From assembly GCF_039555335.1 (NCBI RefSeq), contig NC_092637.1:46269613-46333612 (forward strand): a stretch of DNA of 64,000 nucleotides, given 5' to 3'. Of the stretch, positions 1-10,270 are shown piece by piece (the first letter of the stretch is position 1; every line of letters starts with the position of its first letter). The stretch comes from Amphiura filiformis (lineage: Eukaryota > Echinodermata > Ophiuroidea > Amphilepidida > Amphiuridae). Position numbers and translations under genes: made by a program. The notes under the pieces are model-generated. The model saw only the letters and a list, made by a program, of their open reading frames with translations, was not told the DNA's origin and ran no database searches.

Positions 1-640
1 TATGCTTAGTTTTGGAGATAAAAATTATTTAGCTTTAAAGTTATTTAGCTTTAAACCGGAAATGACGTCTAAATGACCTTTGACCAAAAAAATAAAAATA
101 CTATGCTCACATCGGGTAACACTAATGCATATATGAAGTTTATGCAACTCTGGTCTGGTTACGTTTTGAGATAAAACAAATGAACATATTTGATGATTTT
201 TGGTTTTTGACCGGAAGCGACCCCTTAATGACCTTTGACCCCAAAACTGTAGACACCCCAAAGACCCTGCTTGGTAGCAATGCATGTGTGCTAATGACAA
301 CACTCTGCTATGTAATTTGTAAAAACAGTGATTTTTGAATATTTTTAGCTTTCAGACCGGAAATGACCCCTTAATGACCTTTGACCCAAATTCTGTGAAT
401 AATTTATAGGCACTGTATATAGCTGATGCATATGTGCAAGTGACGTCATTGTAGGATGTAACATGTAGGAGAAGAAGCACTTTGAAGATATTTGGTTTTA
501 TACCGGAAATGACCCCTTAATGACCTTTGACCCCAAATTTGTGAATATCCTATAGACACTGGATATAGCCGATGCATATGTGCAAGTGACGTCATTGTAG
601 GATGTAACATGTAGGAGAAGAAGCATTTTGAAATTTGTTG
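1..640. repeat. Tandem repeat, about 4 units of 145-155 bp
   Basis: A unit is repeated at intervals of about 145-155 bases. Its landmark is ACCGGAAATGACCCCTTAA followed by TGACCTTTGACC, at about 55, 210, 355 and 502. The last two units also share a GATGCATATGTGCAAGTGACG block and are the most alike. The array probably continues past the left edge. No protein is credible here. Confidence 0.8.
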
Positions 641-683
641 CCAGAAGAAAGAAGAAAGAAGAAAGATCCGATAGCATCACAAG

Positions 684-822
684 ACCTAGCCGGTGTCCCG
701 GCTAGGTAAGAAAGAAGAAGAAGAACGCGGTAAAAACAATGCACAGCGCCGATGGCGGCTGTGCAAGAAGAAGAAGAAAGAAACTACTGGGAAACAGGAG
801 TCTAGCCGCCGCTCGGCTAGAC
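684..822. repeat. Three hairpins joined by AAG-rich linkers
   Basis: Three self-complementary segments follow one another. The first (684-707) has a perfect 10-bp stem, ACCTAGCCGG, with a 4-base loop. The second (741-764) has stem GCACAGC plus GCC/GGC and one bulged base. The third (800-822) has a perfect 9-bp stem, GTCTAGCCG. The linkers are almost pure AAG/GAA repeats. A short open frame through here is only a lysine/glutamate reading of the linkers, so I do not call a gene. Confidence 0.7.
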
Positions 823-1133
823 TAAAAAACAAACAAACAAAAATGAGCAAACAAAATGTTGTCAAATACTCAAGATTTTGAGTGCTTAGACTTGTTCCAA
901 GTCTTTGATTTTTGTGACTCGATTGTCAGAAAACATGCAAAAAATACATGTTTTTTTCAAGAAATTAGTAAAATAGTGAACTTTTTCTTTTATCTCCATT
1001 TAGTACTAAATAGATGATTAGGATTGAGATAAGATTCATTTGGCAGACCTTGATAATATTTTTTAATCCCAAAAATTTAGTGCTGTATTTTTCTGGAATG
1101 TGGAGTAAGTGGCCTTCTTGTGCACATGTTGTA

Positions 1134-1523
1134 CTAGTCAGCCCAGTGAAATGAGAAGGCTATTATAAGTGAGGGACAGAAGGGAGTGTAAGGTTGGGGA
1201 GGGCATTTTAGACAGACGTCATGTTTTCGGTTCCCAGCTGCAAGCTCTGCGAAAGACGTCATGTTTTTGGTTCTCTGAGTAAGATTTGATCTTTCCCTAG
1301 AGAAGTCCTTTTGAGAGGGCTGAGCTTTCGGAACTCTAGCGAGTGCCATCTTCAGAGCAACTAAATAAACATGATGATGCGCCTTATATACACTAGGGGG
1401 AACTGTCAATGGGACATGTCAAAGTGATTGACATAAAATGTCAAGAGGAGGGATGTCAAAATGATTGACAGGAAGTGTCAATACGTCAATTGAGAGAACT
1501 TCCTGTGTAGAGAAACAAACAAG
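1134..1523 (-). mobile_element. 3' flank of Penelope-like element, LTR-like repeats
   Basis: This lies downstream of the retroelement stop codon in the element's own direction. It holds two copies of GACGTCATGTTTT with GGTTCCCAGCTGCAAGCTCTGCG (split here at 20 bases: GGTTCCCAGCTGCAAGCTCT). Related copies lie beyond the other end of the ORF at about 2605-2680. Repeats on both sides of the coding part fit the LTR-like ends of Penelope elements. That identity is inference. Confidence 0.5.
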
Positions 1524-2600
1524 CTAATTAACTTGGTCAGAGGTCCTTTTGAATAATCTATTCCATTCAGGAGGAATGTCCACTCCTTTGTCCCTATTGA
1601 AATTGTCTGGAGTGGAATGGATATGCCAAGCTACCATGAACTTCCTTTCGGACCACTTGGTGTTCATGTCCAGAGTCTTGGTGTTGTCCCAGTCAATGTC
1701 GTGTTGGTTTTGCCACACATGCTCGGCGACGGCTGATTTTTGTGTGTTGCCAGAGTTGGTGTCTCTTTGGTGTTCACTAGTTCTCTTCTTCAAAGTTCTG
1801 CCAGTTTCACCAATGTAAACTTGGTCACAAGATCCACAAGGAATAGAATAGATAGCTCCGGGCTGGAGATCCTTGGGAATTGGGTCCTTGGGGTGTACAA
1901 GTTGCTGTTTAAGAGTATTGGTCGTTTTGAAGTAAACGCGAAGGTTTTTCTTCCGAAGAACTTTGCGTATAGCTTCAGAGGTCCCAGCTACGTACGGCAA
2001 GATGACAGTAGCATTAGGCCTAGGTTCGTCAGTCGTGTCAGTCCTGGCAGGTCGGGATGTAAAGTCATGAACAAACTTAGAAGGGTACTTGTTGAGCTTC
2101 AAAGCTTGTCGGATGTGAGTCTTTTCATGGCGTTTCTCCTCAATGTTCGACGAAACATTGTCAGCTCTCTGGAACAGTGAACGCAGCACTGAACGTTTGG
2201 CTGATTCTGGATGGTGCGAGTCAAAGTTAAGATACTGGTCAGTGTGAGTTTTCTTCCTGTAGACTGCAGTATCAAGTGAAAGGTCAGGCTTTCTCTTAAC
2301 GAGGATGTCAAGGAAAGCAAGCTGGTCATTGGTTTCCTCCTCATAAGTGAATTTGATAACATCCTTACGAAGATTGTTGAGGTGGGTCAGAAAAGACGCT
2401 AAGTGTTCACGCTCGATAACACAGAATGTGTCATCAACATAGCGTTTCCAAATCCGAGGTGGGTTAGGAGCGGTCAGAAGAGCTTCTTGTTCAAAAGACT
2501 CCATAAACAGGTCAGCCACTGGTGGGGAGATGGGGGAACCCATCGTCAGGCCATCAGTTTGAAGGTATAGGTCCTCTTCAAACATGAAATAAGCATTGGG
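1524..2600 (-). mobile_element. Penelope-like retroelement: partial RT plus GIY-YIG endonuclease
   Basis: An uninterrupted frame of 353 codons (1524-2585), with about 5 further homologous codons upstream of the first ATG. It starts in the middle of reverse transcriptase: the motif TDGLTMGSPISP is near residue 10 and the catalytic YVDD motif near residue 49. The C-terminal part has a GIY-YIG-type nuclease signature near residue 240, IYSIPCGSC then VYIGETGR. RT followed by a C-terminal GIY-YIG domain is the defining layout of Penelope-like elements. The N-terminal RT motifs are missing, so the copy is 5' truncated and cannot move by itself. The frame is open to the end, so insertion was fairly recent. 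Confidence 0.88.
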
Positions 2601-2830
2601 TTCTCTGCTGGAAGGTCTGCGATAGACGTCATGTTTTCGGCTCTGCGACAGGCGCTACGTTTTCTGTTCCCAGCTGCAAACTTTGGTGGATCTCTGTTAC
2701 GATTTCCCGCTCAAATGATGGGCTTTATCAGGATTTTTGCTCTTTTTCCACGACGTTGGAAAGTTTTGACGACTATTGAAAACGCTGAGACACAATATCC
2801 TCTGCGTTTATAACAACGCATATAAACAAG
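2601..2830 (-). mobile_element. 5' flank of Penelope-like element
   Basis: It carries GATAGACGTCATGTTTTCGG and GTTCCCAGCTGCAAACTTTG, which are diverged copies of sequences on the other side of the retroelement ORF (1210-1280). No RT homology was recognised, so the coding part is cut off here. Confidence 0.45.
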
Positions 2831-3236
2831 GTCGGATTTATCACAGGGCAGAGTTGGCCCGAGCCCAGGGCACAATCTAGAGGGAGGGCCAAATCTTGAG
2901 AAAAAAATGGATATACATCTTCCTTTGACCCGGTTTTAGACAACAATTATCGTCCAAATTTTGCCCCATTAAAATATTGCAACATTTGTCCCGATTAAAT
3001 AATTTGAAGATACTCTGGCAACTTGAATTAAAAAAAAACCCAAAGGTTTACACCTTGTTTACAGAGTGGCTCTTTAACCCTAACACCCCCAAAAAAACAC
3101 AAAATACCACGATGAAAAATACTGCGCATGTGTTTCCCAGGGTCTGCGATGACGCAATCACCCTAAGTGTTATATGCTCACGGAATTGCTGCCCGGGCAG
3201 CGATAACCCGTGTAGCTACCGGTCCGTGATCGTGTG
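2831..3236. other. No gene seen
   Basis: Anonymous sequence between the retroelement and a duplicated segment. It has A-rich and C-rich runs. I saw no repeat family or coding signal. Confidence 0.4.
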
Positions 3237-3949
3237 CTTGGCATGCGGTGGGGGGGGGGGGTCAAAGGTTGGAATCCAGGGGTGCTAAGTGACTTCTTTG
3301 TTTAAAAGAAGTTTACAGGTTTTTTGAATGTGACGTCATGGTAGTCTCGGTCCCAGCCGATTTGTGCTCCTTCGTCACTAAACAAACCGTCTGGCGACAA
3401 CCTCAAAAAACGTCTGTCCTGATTGGCCGAATTAACTCCGTAAAATATTGTGTTGCCAAATAAGGCAAGTGATGGACACCAATGCGGTGATATAAATCTC
3501 CGTATTAATCAACACAATATCACCTACAGAGTACATTTTGCGTTTGCGCTATCTACAAAGTACGATGTTTGTGTCACTTACACAAGTCACGCCCTAATTC
3601 ATCAGCCATAGCCAATTGAAAACCTTTTTATTTGGAAATTCATTAAACCAATCAGCCATCGTCATTTCGGGGTTGTCGCCAGACGGTTTGTTTAGTGACG
3701 TAGGAACACAAACCGGCTTGGACCGAGATAAACGTCATGGAGGCAGTGCATACCAAAGTCACCCAGCCATCTTTCAACATAGACTGGAGCAAGGCAGTTA
3801 AGCGAATTCCCTGGTGCCGTGTGTCATTACCGCTCATGCACTGATTAACAGAGATGTATCGTTCGAGTCCGGACTCGAGTCCACTTTTGCTTGGCATGCA
3901 GGGGGGGGTCAAAGGTTGGAATCCAGGGGTGCTAAGTGACTTCTTTGTT
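3237..3949. repeat. 65-bp direct repeats bracketing a MITE
   Basis: Nearly the same segment occurs at 3237-3303 and 3889-3949: CTTGGCATGC, a G-run, then TCAAAGGTTGGAATCCAGGG and GTGCTAAGTGACTTCTTTG. About 60 bases is too long for a target-site duplication. It more likely reflects a local duplication or a compound element. The G-runs differ in length. Confidence 0.75.
3332..3740. mobile_element. MITE, copy 1 of an inverted-repeat family
   Basis: Terminal inverted repeats of about 70 bp. The left end reads GACGTCATGGTAGTCTCGGT; the right end is its imperfect complement, ending ACGTCATGG. Both arms contain the complement pair AACAAACCGTCTGGCGACAA / TTGTCGCCAGACGGTTTGTT. The copy at 6325-6735 is nearly identical. 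There is no transposase frame. Confidence 0.85.
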
Positions 3950-4108
3950 CATCTTTTCTCCTTTTCGTATCTTCTTTAACTTCCGATATCAAAAAGCAGG
4001 GTTAAGTGTTAGGGTTAATGCAAAGAGTCACGTCCTACTTTTGTTCTGTCTTCTCAGGTTTTGCTTATGTTTTTTTTTAAACGCGATTATTTCTTTCATT
4101 TATTTCAG

Positions 4109-4312
4109 GAATACGAGTAACATACGATATATCAAAAGATCCTTATAACGGACGAGTAGTTGAGGTATTGGTGCTATGTACTGAATGCCGTATCCCTGAG
4201 TATTTCCCGCTGGACGATGAGCGACTGTACCGGATCGCTATACCGTCTTTTATCGCGTCAGGAGGAGACGGCTTTGGAGTCTTACGCGATCATGCAAGGA
4301 CCAGGGCACAAG
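4109..4312 (+). CDS. Gene A, exon 7 equivalent
   Basis: Preceded by TTTATTTCAG and followed by GTAGGT. Phase 1 at both ends. It encodes GIRVTYDISKDPYNGRVVEV, then CTECRIP, then the SGGDGFG substrate-site loop. It is closely similar to gene B exon 7. Confidence 0.88.
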
Positions 4313-5436
4313 GTAGGTGTAAAGTCACAAATTTTATTGCAGGTTTTTGACGATACGAACTCTCAATCTCCTGATATATAATACCCGGGTAGTAATAATT
4401 ATATCGGACAGTTTATTGTAGTAATCTGTATTAATACGTATGAGGGAATCACGACAAAATAACTTAGAAAGGTACTTAAAAGGTATCTTTTTCAGAGCCA
4501 TCATTGAGCAGCGACGTAGCTTGCGACACCATCACGGCGTCTTCATTCAGCGTAGTGATGTTTTGTTTACAATCCCTCGGTCACATTACCACCCGATGGG
4601 TGGTCAAGTGTCAGCAGATCATTGTAGATGGCGGGCAGGTCGTATCCGGCATCCCTGTTGAGCGTGGGTTTTCGTGTCTTTATAGTCTATGCTTTATCTC
4701 TATGGCTTCCCTGATCTTCCTGTTCCAAAAATGTTCTTCCCTGCCGATAAACTTCCACATCTTGATATCATGTTTATGATCAGCTTTGTGGTCACCGACT
4801 GCTTTTCGGGTGGTGGCGGTTTTAGTGTGTTATTTGAAACTGGTGCCGAGAGATCTGGTGCCGACTTGTCTCACCAACATAAGTGTTCTCACTTATAATT
4901 GAAGACCGAATTAACAAGACTAGTTTGCGTATGACGTCCTGTCAACCAGACCAAAAATGCCATACTGCGCAGGTCAGCAACCAATCACGGCGCGCCTTTG
5001 TCATGACGTCAGACGCAATCTAGTCTTTTTAATTCGGTCTTTAATTATAACCACCCATCAGGTGGTCATGTGACCGGAGGATTGTAAACAAAACATCACT
5101 ACGCTGAATAAAGACGCCGTGATGGTGTCGCAAGCTACGTCGCTGCTCAATGATGACTCTGAAAAAGGTAACTTTTAAGCAAATGTCACACATGATAGAG
5201 TCCAATATCAGTATCCATGCTGCTAAATATGAGTTTGTTATTTTTCTTATTTCTTTTCTATCTGATGATTCTTTTCAAGTTTAATACCAAGCAATTAATT
5301 AGCATAACTTTTTTTAAATATATTTTTCTTGTTATTTTCAGGTGGAGTTGATGCTGAGATTTTAGCTGCATACATTGAAAGTTTTACTCCAATTTTCGTC
5401 GGCCTCGAGGGAAGAATAAAATTCGTGGATTCGTAG
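4109..5436 (+). CDS. NT5E-like: Gene A: 3' end of an ecto-5'-nucleotidase-like gene (last two exons)
   Basis: Two exons, 4109-4312 (204 nt) and 5342-5436 (95 nt), encode the end of the C-terminal nucleotide-binding domain of a CD73-type 5'-nucleotidase. They have the same lengths as exons 7 and 8 of gene B and the same phase 1 joins. The first ends in IPSFIASGGDGFG, the segment that holds the aromatic ring-stacking residue (F) and the aspartate (D) which bind the nucleoside in human CD73 (Phe500, Asp506); both are kept. The protein ends IKFVDS and then a stop, with no hydrophobic GPI-anchor tail, so a secreted soluble product is inferred. Exons 1-6 are not in 1-4108 and would lie left of the window, unless this is an isolated 3' fragment. 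The catalytic domain therefore cannot be judged. Confidence 0.85.
4600..4890 (-). pseudogene. Decayed GIY-YIG retroelement C-terminus
   Basis: On the minus strand the frame shows TYVGETSR, the GIY-YIG core, then GDHKADHKHDIKMWKFIGRE and WNRKIREAIEIKHRL. A stop and a frame change follow, then RKPTLNRDAGYDLPAIYNDL. This order is the usual C-terminal end of Penelope-like proteins. It is a different family from the copy at 1524-2585. Stops and frame change show that it is dead. Confidence 0.7.
4894..5049. mobile_element. 156-bp MITE with TGACGTC motifs, copy 1
   Basis: Terminal inverted repeats TATAATTGAAGACCGAATTA... and ...AATTCGGTCTTTAATTATA. TGACGTC occurs near both ends and a CCAATCA box lies inside. 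Further copies are at 41531-41696 (full) and 59332-59457 (left end missing). Confidence 0.85.
5342..5436 (+). CDS. Gene A, last exon
   Basis: Acceptor TTATTTTCAG, then 95 nt ending in TAG. It encodes GGVDAEILAAYIESFTPIFV and ends GRIKFVDS. It matches gene B exon 8 (also 95 nt) almost residue for residue. No GPI signal follows. Confidence 0.87.
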
Positions 5437-5469
5437 TATATCAATCCTCTGCATGCTAGCCATAGGCTT

Positions 5470-5916
5470 CACGGTTGTTTGATGTGATCATTTTTTAGTT
5501 TTTCAAACAAAACATCATGTACATCCCAATTTTTGGCTTAAACAGCTTAAAATGGTATCATGCTAATGTATACAGATGTTTTTGAGTCATTTTCAACTCT
5601 AATTTCCCCTTATTTACAACATTATTCACTTTTACAGTATTTTTTAAGCTTTTTTGGATATAAAATGTATCTATTTATGACAAGATTGGTGGCGCTATTT
5701 AGATACTGGAAATTACTCTATCAGGCTTTTAATACAAATAATTAGTTTTCTTTGTTGCTGTTTCAACTATTCCATCTGTTTTAATGGCAGTATTGATTAC
5801 CTACCCCCTTGCAAATTAAGATATGATTTATAATAAACAGCGCCACCTATAGTTTGCATTTTCATAATAATGAAGCCAATTCTCCCGGCCAATGCTATAT
5901 ACATCAAACAACCGTG
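5470..5916. mobile_element. MITE just after gene A stop codon
   Basis: Ends CACGGTTGTTTGATGT and ACATCAAACAACCGTG are inverted repeats. It begins 34 bases after the stop of gene A, so the 3' UTR and polyadenylation site of gene A probably lie in it. A second copy is in gene B intron 2 (26168-26624). Confidence 0.85.
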
Positions 5917-5936
5917 GCTTCAGCATTAAAAGTTTT

Positions 5937-6324
5937 TACATGTTTTTTCAAAATATCAAGCGATATCTCAAGAACTACTGAACGGATACTATTCTTCTTT
6001 GTACCCATTCTAATACATTTTACATTAAAATGAAAATGTACAATTCTAAAATTTTTGAATTAAAAAAATCTTGTGCAGCCGACACTCGCTTAGAGATAGG
6101 TAAAGCTTCTTTGACCTTCGAAGTTAAAACAAACAATTCAATGTCAATAAATAGTAGATTCCAAATGTTACTTTGGGGGTAGATTTATTCAAAAATATTA
6201 AAATATTTTGCCTCCTAAACAAACGATTTTTTTATTTTTAAATAGTAGAGAAAATAAAGTATCGTATTTAATCACAGAGTCTGTGTTAAAGTCCAAGGTC
6301 TAAGTTTACAGGTGTTTTGAATGA
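5937..6324. other. No gene seen
   Basis: AT-rich anonymous sequence between two MITEs. No coding or repeat structure recognised. Confidence 0.4.
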
Positions 6325-6735
6325 GACGTCATGGTAGTCTCGGTCCCAGCCGATTTGTGCTCCTTCGTCACTAAACAAACCGTCTGGCGACAACCTCAAA
6401 AAACGTCTTTCCTGATTGGCCGAATTAACTCCGTAAAATATTGTGTTGCCAAATAAGGCAAGTGATGGACACCCATATGCGGTGATATAAATCTCCGTAT
6501 TAATCAACACAATATCACCTACAGAGTACATTTTGCGTTTGCGCTATCTACAAAGTACGATGTTTGTGTCACTTACACAAGTCACGCCCTAATTCATCAG
6601 CCATAGCCAATTGAAAACCTTTTTATTTGGAAATTCATTAAACCAATCAGCGATCGTCATTTCGGGGTTGTCGCCAGACGGTTTGTTTAGTGACGTAGGA
6701 ACACAAACCGGCTGGGACCGAGACAAACGTCATGG
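6325..6735. mobile_element. MITE, copy 2 of the 3332-3740 family
   Basis: Nearly identical to 3332-3740 in both arms and core. The right flank (about 6736-6830) also matches that of copy 1 (GTCACCCAGCCATCTTTCAA), but with an inserted 42-base repeat of internal sequence (TAAAATATTGTGTTGCCAAA at about 6750). So the two copies share flanks and arose by duplication of a larger unit, not by independent insertion. Confidence 0.85.
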
Positions 6736-6829
6736 AGGCAGTGCATACCATAAAATATTGTGTTGCCAAATAAGGCAAGTGATGGACACCCGTCACCCAG
6801 CCATCTTTCAACATAGACTGGAGCAGGTA

Positions 6830-7905
6830 AACACTTCCCCCAGGGGAGAGGGAGGGGCGCTCACATAAATGGTCTGTACGCATGGGTGACCAAAAAAACA
6901 AGGAAAAGGGGGTGTTTTTCTAGGAAAGGCAAGTTACGCGAGTGACGCATTTAGGGTCTAAAAATACTGATTTTTAAGAATAGTGGTAGTTTCCAGAAAC
7001 TGAACAACTTGTTTTAGGGTACCTTTTCATTTTTCAAATTTCAAATTTTCAAATTTTTGGTAAATTTCGAGTCCAAAAGGATACATTTCTTCATTTTACT
7101 AGCCAAAAACTCATTAGGGTGTCAATTTTATTTAAAATTACCATATTAAGGGCCTAAATTTGCTGGTAGGGTAAAACTCGTTTAGGGGGTGTTTAAAGAA
7201 AATTTGGTCACGCATGCGTACATTATCATACTTGAGTGGCCACCCTGTGACACTTCCAGTATCCTACGAGACAGTGATCAAGTCTAAGAAAAAAAAGAAG
7301 TCACGACCTGATAATATACATGAGAGTCTCACTCTTATGATGAAAGAAAAATGGCAATCTGAAAATTCCGAGACAGGAATAATTCTTTGCGATTGGATGA
7401 AAAGCTTTAAACTTTAGTCATTCAATATACCAACACAGATGAACTCTCATGACCATTTACACTTACAGTTTAGTGAGAGAGAGTAAGTAGGTGTACGCCT
7501 TTAAGATCCCCATATCTTTCCAATGTCTGTCAAGTTGTGATTTGAAGGAGTTTGTATTCTTGGTATTAATGGCTTAGGATGGTAAGGAGTTTCAATGATA
7601 AACGACTCTCCGTGTAGTGCTTTGTGAAACGGTTTGTTTACGTTTTGTTATGATGATTGACATTTCTGAACGCAGCGGATCACAGCGTGTCATATGGCTA
7701 GTTTTGCACTTTCAAAACATGTAAACGGTATCAAAAGTTCAAAACGTCCTAGTAACAGGAAACTTTCTTAAAGCAATAACGTGTGATTTGCATAAAGAAT
7801 AGATAGATTCCTATCTAAATGTTTGTTTTCACTGATCACATTATCCCCTTTTCGAGCCAAACAAATGAGGTATAACGAAGAAGATTGCGATTTCATACCA
7901 GCGCT
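6830..7905. other. No gene seen; repeat-like anonymous sequence
   Basis: AT-rich sequence with TTAGGGTGT-like motifs at about 6950-7200. Short open frames have no recognisable domains. Confidence 0.4.
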
Positions 7906-7942
7906 TTCAATGCGTGTACTACGCTCCGATCGTAACATGTAT

Positions 7943-8627
7943 TACTATACCTCATAAATATTTATTAGGTAATCCACACATCTTATTGGTTAATAACGCC
8001 AGCGTCCGAGTACGGTATTTTGACTACTTCCCCGCGCCTGTGCAATTACGCGCACGCGGGGAAGTAGGAGAAACTTCCGCACCCTACTACCACACGGTGT
8101 ATCGACCCCGCGAGTCACTGTTCCTTTTGACGTAGCATTATGCTACACAACGGCGATTCTGCAGATGAGTTTATCGTGAAAATGGCGTCTGCTGCAGTTA
8201 TTTTGCCGAGATACCGATGGAAAATAACACGCGAATTTGACGTTTTATGAAACAAAATGTTATTTATGGAATGTTAAAAAGAAAATTCGAATAATATAGG
8301 TCAAAATGTAGATTGATTGAACAGAAATCCTCCAATAAAATCAGGTAAGCAAAATATTAAGCTTATTTACCATGCCGGCCGGCACGTTGACTGGTGTGTG
8401 TTTTGATTTTTGTTTACGATTTTCCCGTGATAGTGAAAATATTTATGAGGTATAGTAAAACAAATACAACATGTTCCATTTCGGGGAAGTATTCTAAACT
8501 CCTGGTCCCTCGGTGTTGATGATTTGACTACTTCCCTCCGCTGACGCGTCGGGAAGTAGTCAAATCAGCCAACACCTCGGGACCAGTAGTTTTGACTACT
8601 TCCCCTCAAAACATGTTGTATTTGTAT
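7943..8627. repeat. Nested palindromes sharing an ACTACTTCCC stem
   Basis: Three inverted repeats. Segments at 7943-7966 and 8435-8457 are complementary (ACTATACCTCATAAATATTT). A hairpin lies at 8024-8068 (CTACTTCCCCGCG / CGCGGGGAAGTAG). A large hairpin spans 8463-8627, with outer arms CAAATACAACATGTT and inner arms CTGGTCCCTCGGTGTTG. The string TACTTCCC or its complement occurs at least five times. Confidence 0.8.
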
Positions 8628-8639
8628 AATACTGCACGG

Positions 8640-9718
8640 AGCATCGCGCTCGACGTGTGTACACATAAGCTGACATCCACGGGAGATGTTAGCAAGCATT
8701 CGATCGATGAACTTTGAATAAAACCGGGTCGACCGGTTTTAATTTAAAAAGTTGAATTTAACTGTTATTAAAGGGGTACTATACCCATTGCATTTTTTTG
8801 CATTTTGTGAAGAAATGAGAAACAAAAATTGGACGAAGTGGTATGCAAAATGAAGGGGCAAATCTTCTCGTTCTATTGGTCGCACCGGTATCAATGTAGC
8901 TTACATGCTTTTAAAGGTAGAAGCCAAAAGGTGGTACATCACTGATGTTTTTTTAAATCCACTTCATTTTGGAAAGCTTACTGTCAACGGATTTCGTTAA
9001 AATATTGGATATGTGTTGCAAACACATTAGAGAAATGATGTTGATATGTTAAATGGGAATAAGTGGTTCCTGATTTCTTTTATGACTTCATGAACTTGGT
9101 GCTCCACACGTATCAAAAAACGTACTGGTTAAAATGCTTCTATTTTCAATGTTGAGCTATATTTTGTATTTTTAACTTGCAACATTATTTCTCTGAAACT
9201 TAATTAAGCCATAGCTAACAGGTTACCACAACCACAACCACACTACAGCAATGTTGAAATTTTTTTTTATTTCTTATCACTTATACTTTCTAATAATCTA
9301 ATTCCATGTTGTTTCATATCAATACAAAAATGGTCCTTTTCTGTCAAAAAATTACACCAAATTTGTGACCATAACATATTCCATGGTTGAGTAACTGTCT
9401 TTGAAAGACAAGGCGGTCTCAAACAAAATGTGCCAAATCTGTCATTGTCTGCGCCATTTGCACCAGTAAACATGAGTAAGGAGTATCACACTGTTTCAAA
9501 ATCAGTAACGATTAGAGAACCCGTATTGCGCTCACAGCAGCATTGCATCTTCCGAATTTCACATGCTTCTTATCAACCTGGCCACACGCTCCTATGGGAT
9601 GGCATTCCCCTCTTCGAGCAAGATCTGTCTTAAACCAGCCAAGGTGGTTTGATCTGTCACTCTAGTGCGCACAACTCGAAGGTTGGTCCTAAGGAGGTTC
9701 TTTATGGTAGGCAGTAAT
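8640..9718. other. No gene seen
   Basis: Intergenic AT-rich sequence. An overlapping pair of 67-68 codon frames on opposite strands at 9267-9633 has no recognisable domain and is most likely chance. Confidence 0.4.
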
Positions 9719-10076
9719 TTGCTCATCCGGACGATCATGAAAATAATCAAAATTCAGATTTTGGTACTTTTGTCATTGCCATAAATGTGTTAACATATCC
9801 TGTTAGTGGTTCAGCCGAAAGCCGTGTATTTAAGACAAAAACAAGGAATTTATATGGATCTGTAATTTAGGTACTGACAGTATCTAAATTAGCTCATGTA
9901 TTTGAATGGGGCTTCAACTTCGTCAATACTGTTGTTTTCTTCATTTTTTTGCCAAATGTTTCATTTCAAAAATACCAAATGACAGTTTGAATGACTTATC
10001 CTTAACCTTTAAGCAATTTATGAACAATTTAAAATTTTGTACACTTTCGCTGGGATCACTGAATGAGTCTTTAAGT
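9719..10076 (+). repeat. Dispersed repeat, copy 1
   Basis: From TTTGCTCATCCGGACGATCA to CTTTCGCTGGGATCACTGAA it matches 32743-33390 along its length. The second copy carries an inserted element that this copy lacks, so this one is an empty-site reference. Confidence 0.82.
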
Positions 10077-10270
10077 CCTGGTTATTGGCTGGCCACTCTA
10101 TGCGTTGAATTCCTTCTTGCAGGAAGTAATTTACAAGCTCTTTGTGGTCGAGCGTTATAATCCTGTAGAACAACGTTCGGTCCAAGGTTTTGCAGAAATG
10201 ATATACTGCAAACGACTTTTCATTCATTCTTTTATTCATGCATTAACCCACTCATTAAGGGAAGGGGTAT

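Larger units (their letters stand above)
4484..5170. mobile_element. Inverted-repeat element in gene A intron
   Basis: Arms at about 4484-4620 and 5050-5170 are inverted copies of each other, for example CATCACTACGCTGAATAAAG and its complement. Between them sit a decayed GIY-YIG retroelement fragment (minus strand) and a 156-bp MITE. The arms directly abut the retroelement coding remnant, so they may be Penelope-type LTR-like ends in inverted order; this is inference. Confidence 0.75.

Noticed and set aside
1326-1355. Hammerhead ribozyme core in the Penelope flank (minus strand CTGAAGA ... GAAA)
   Set aside because: CUGANGA and GAAA are present and a weak stem II can form, but I find no stem III or cleavage triplet at the right place.
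1134-1409. 91-codon minus-strand frame
   Set aside because: Lies in the retroelement flank repeats; no domain or coding signal.
3302-3888. LTR retrotransposon flanked by the 65-bp direct repeats
   Set aside because: No TG...CA ends, primer-binding site or coding sequence; the interior is a MITE with inverted ends.
1-4108. Exons 1-6 of gene A
   Set aside because: No signal peptide exon, GNxEF, NGGGIR or LPF segments on the plus strand here.
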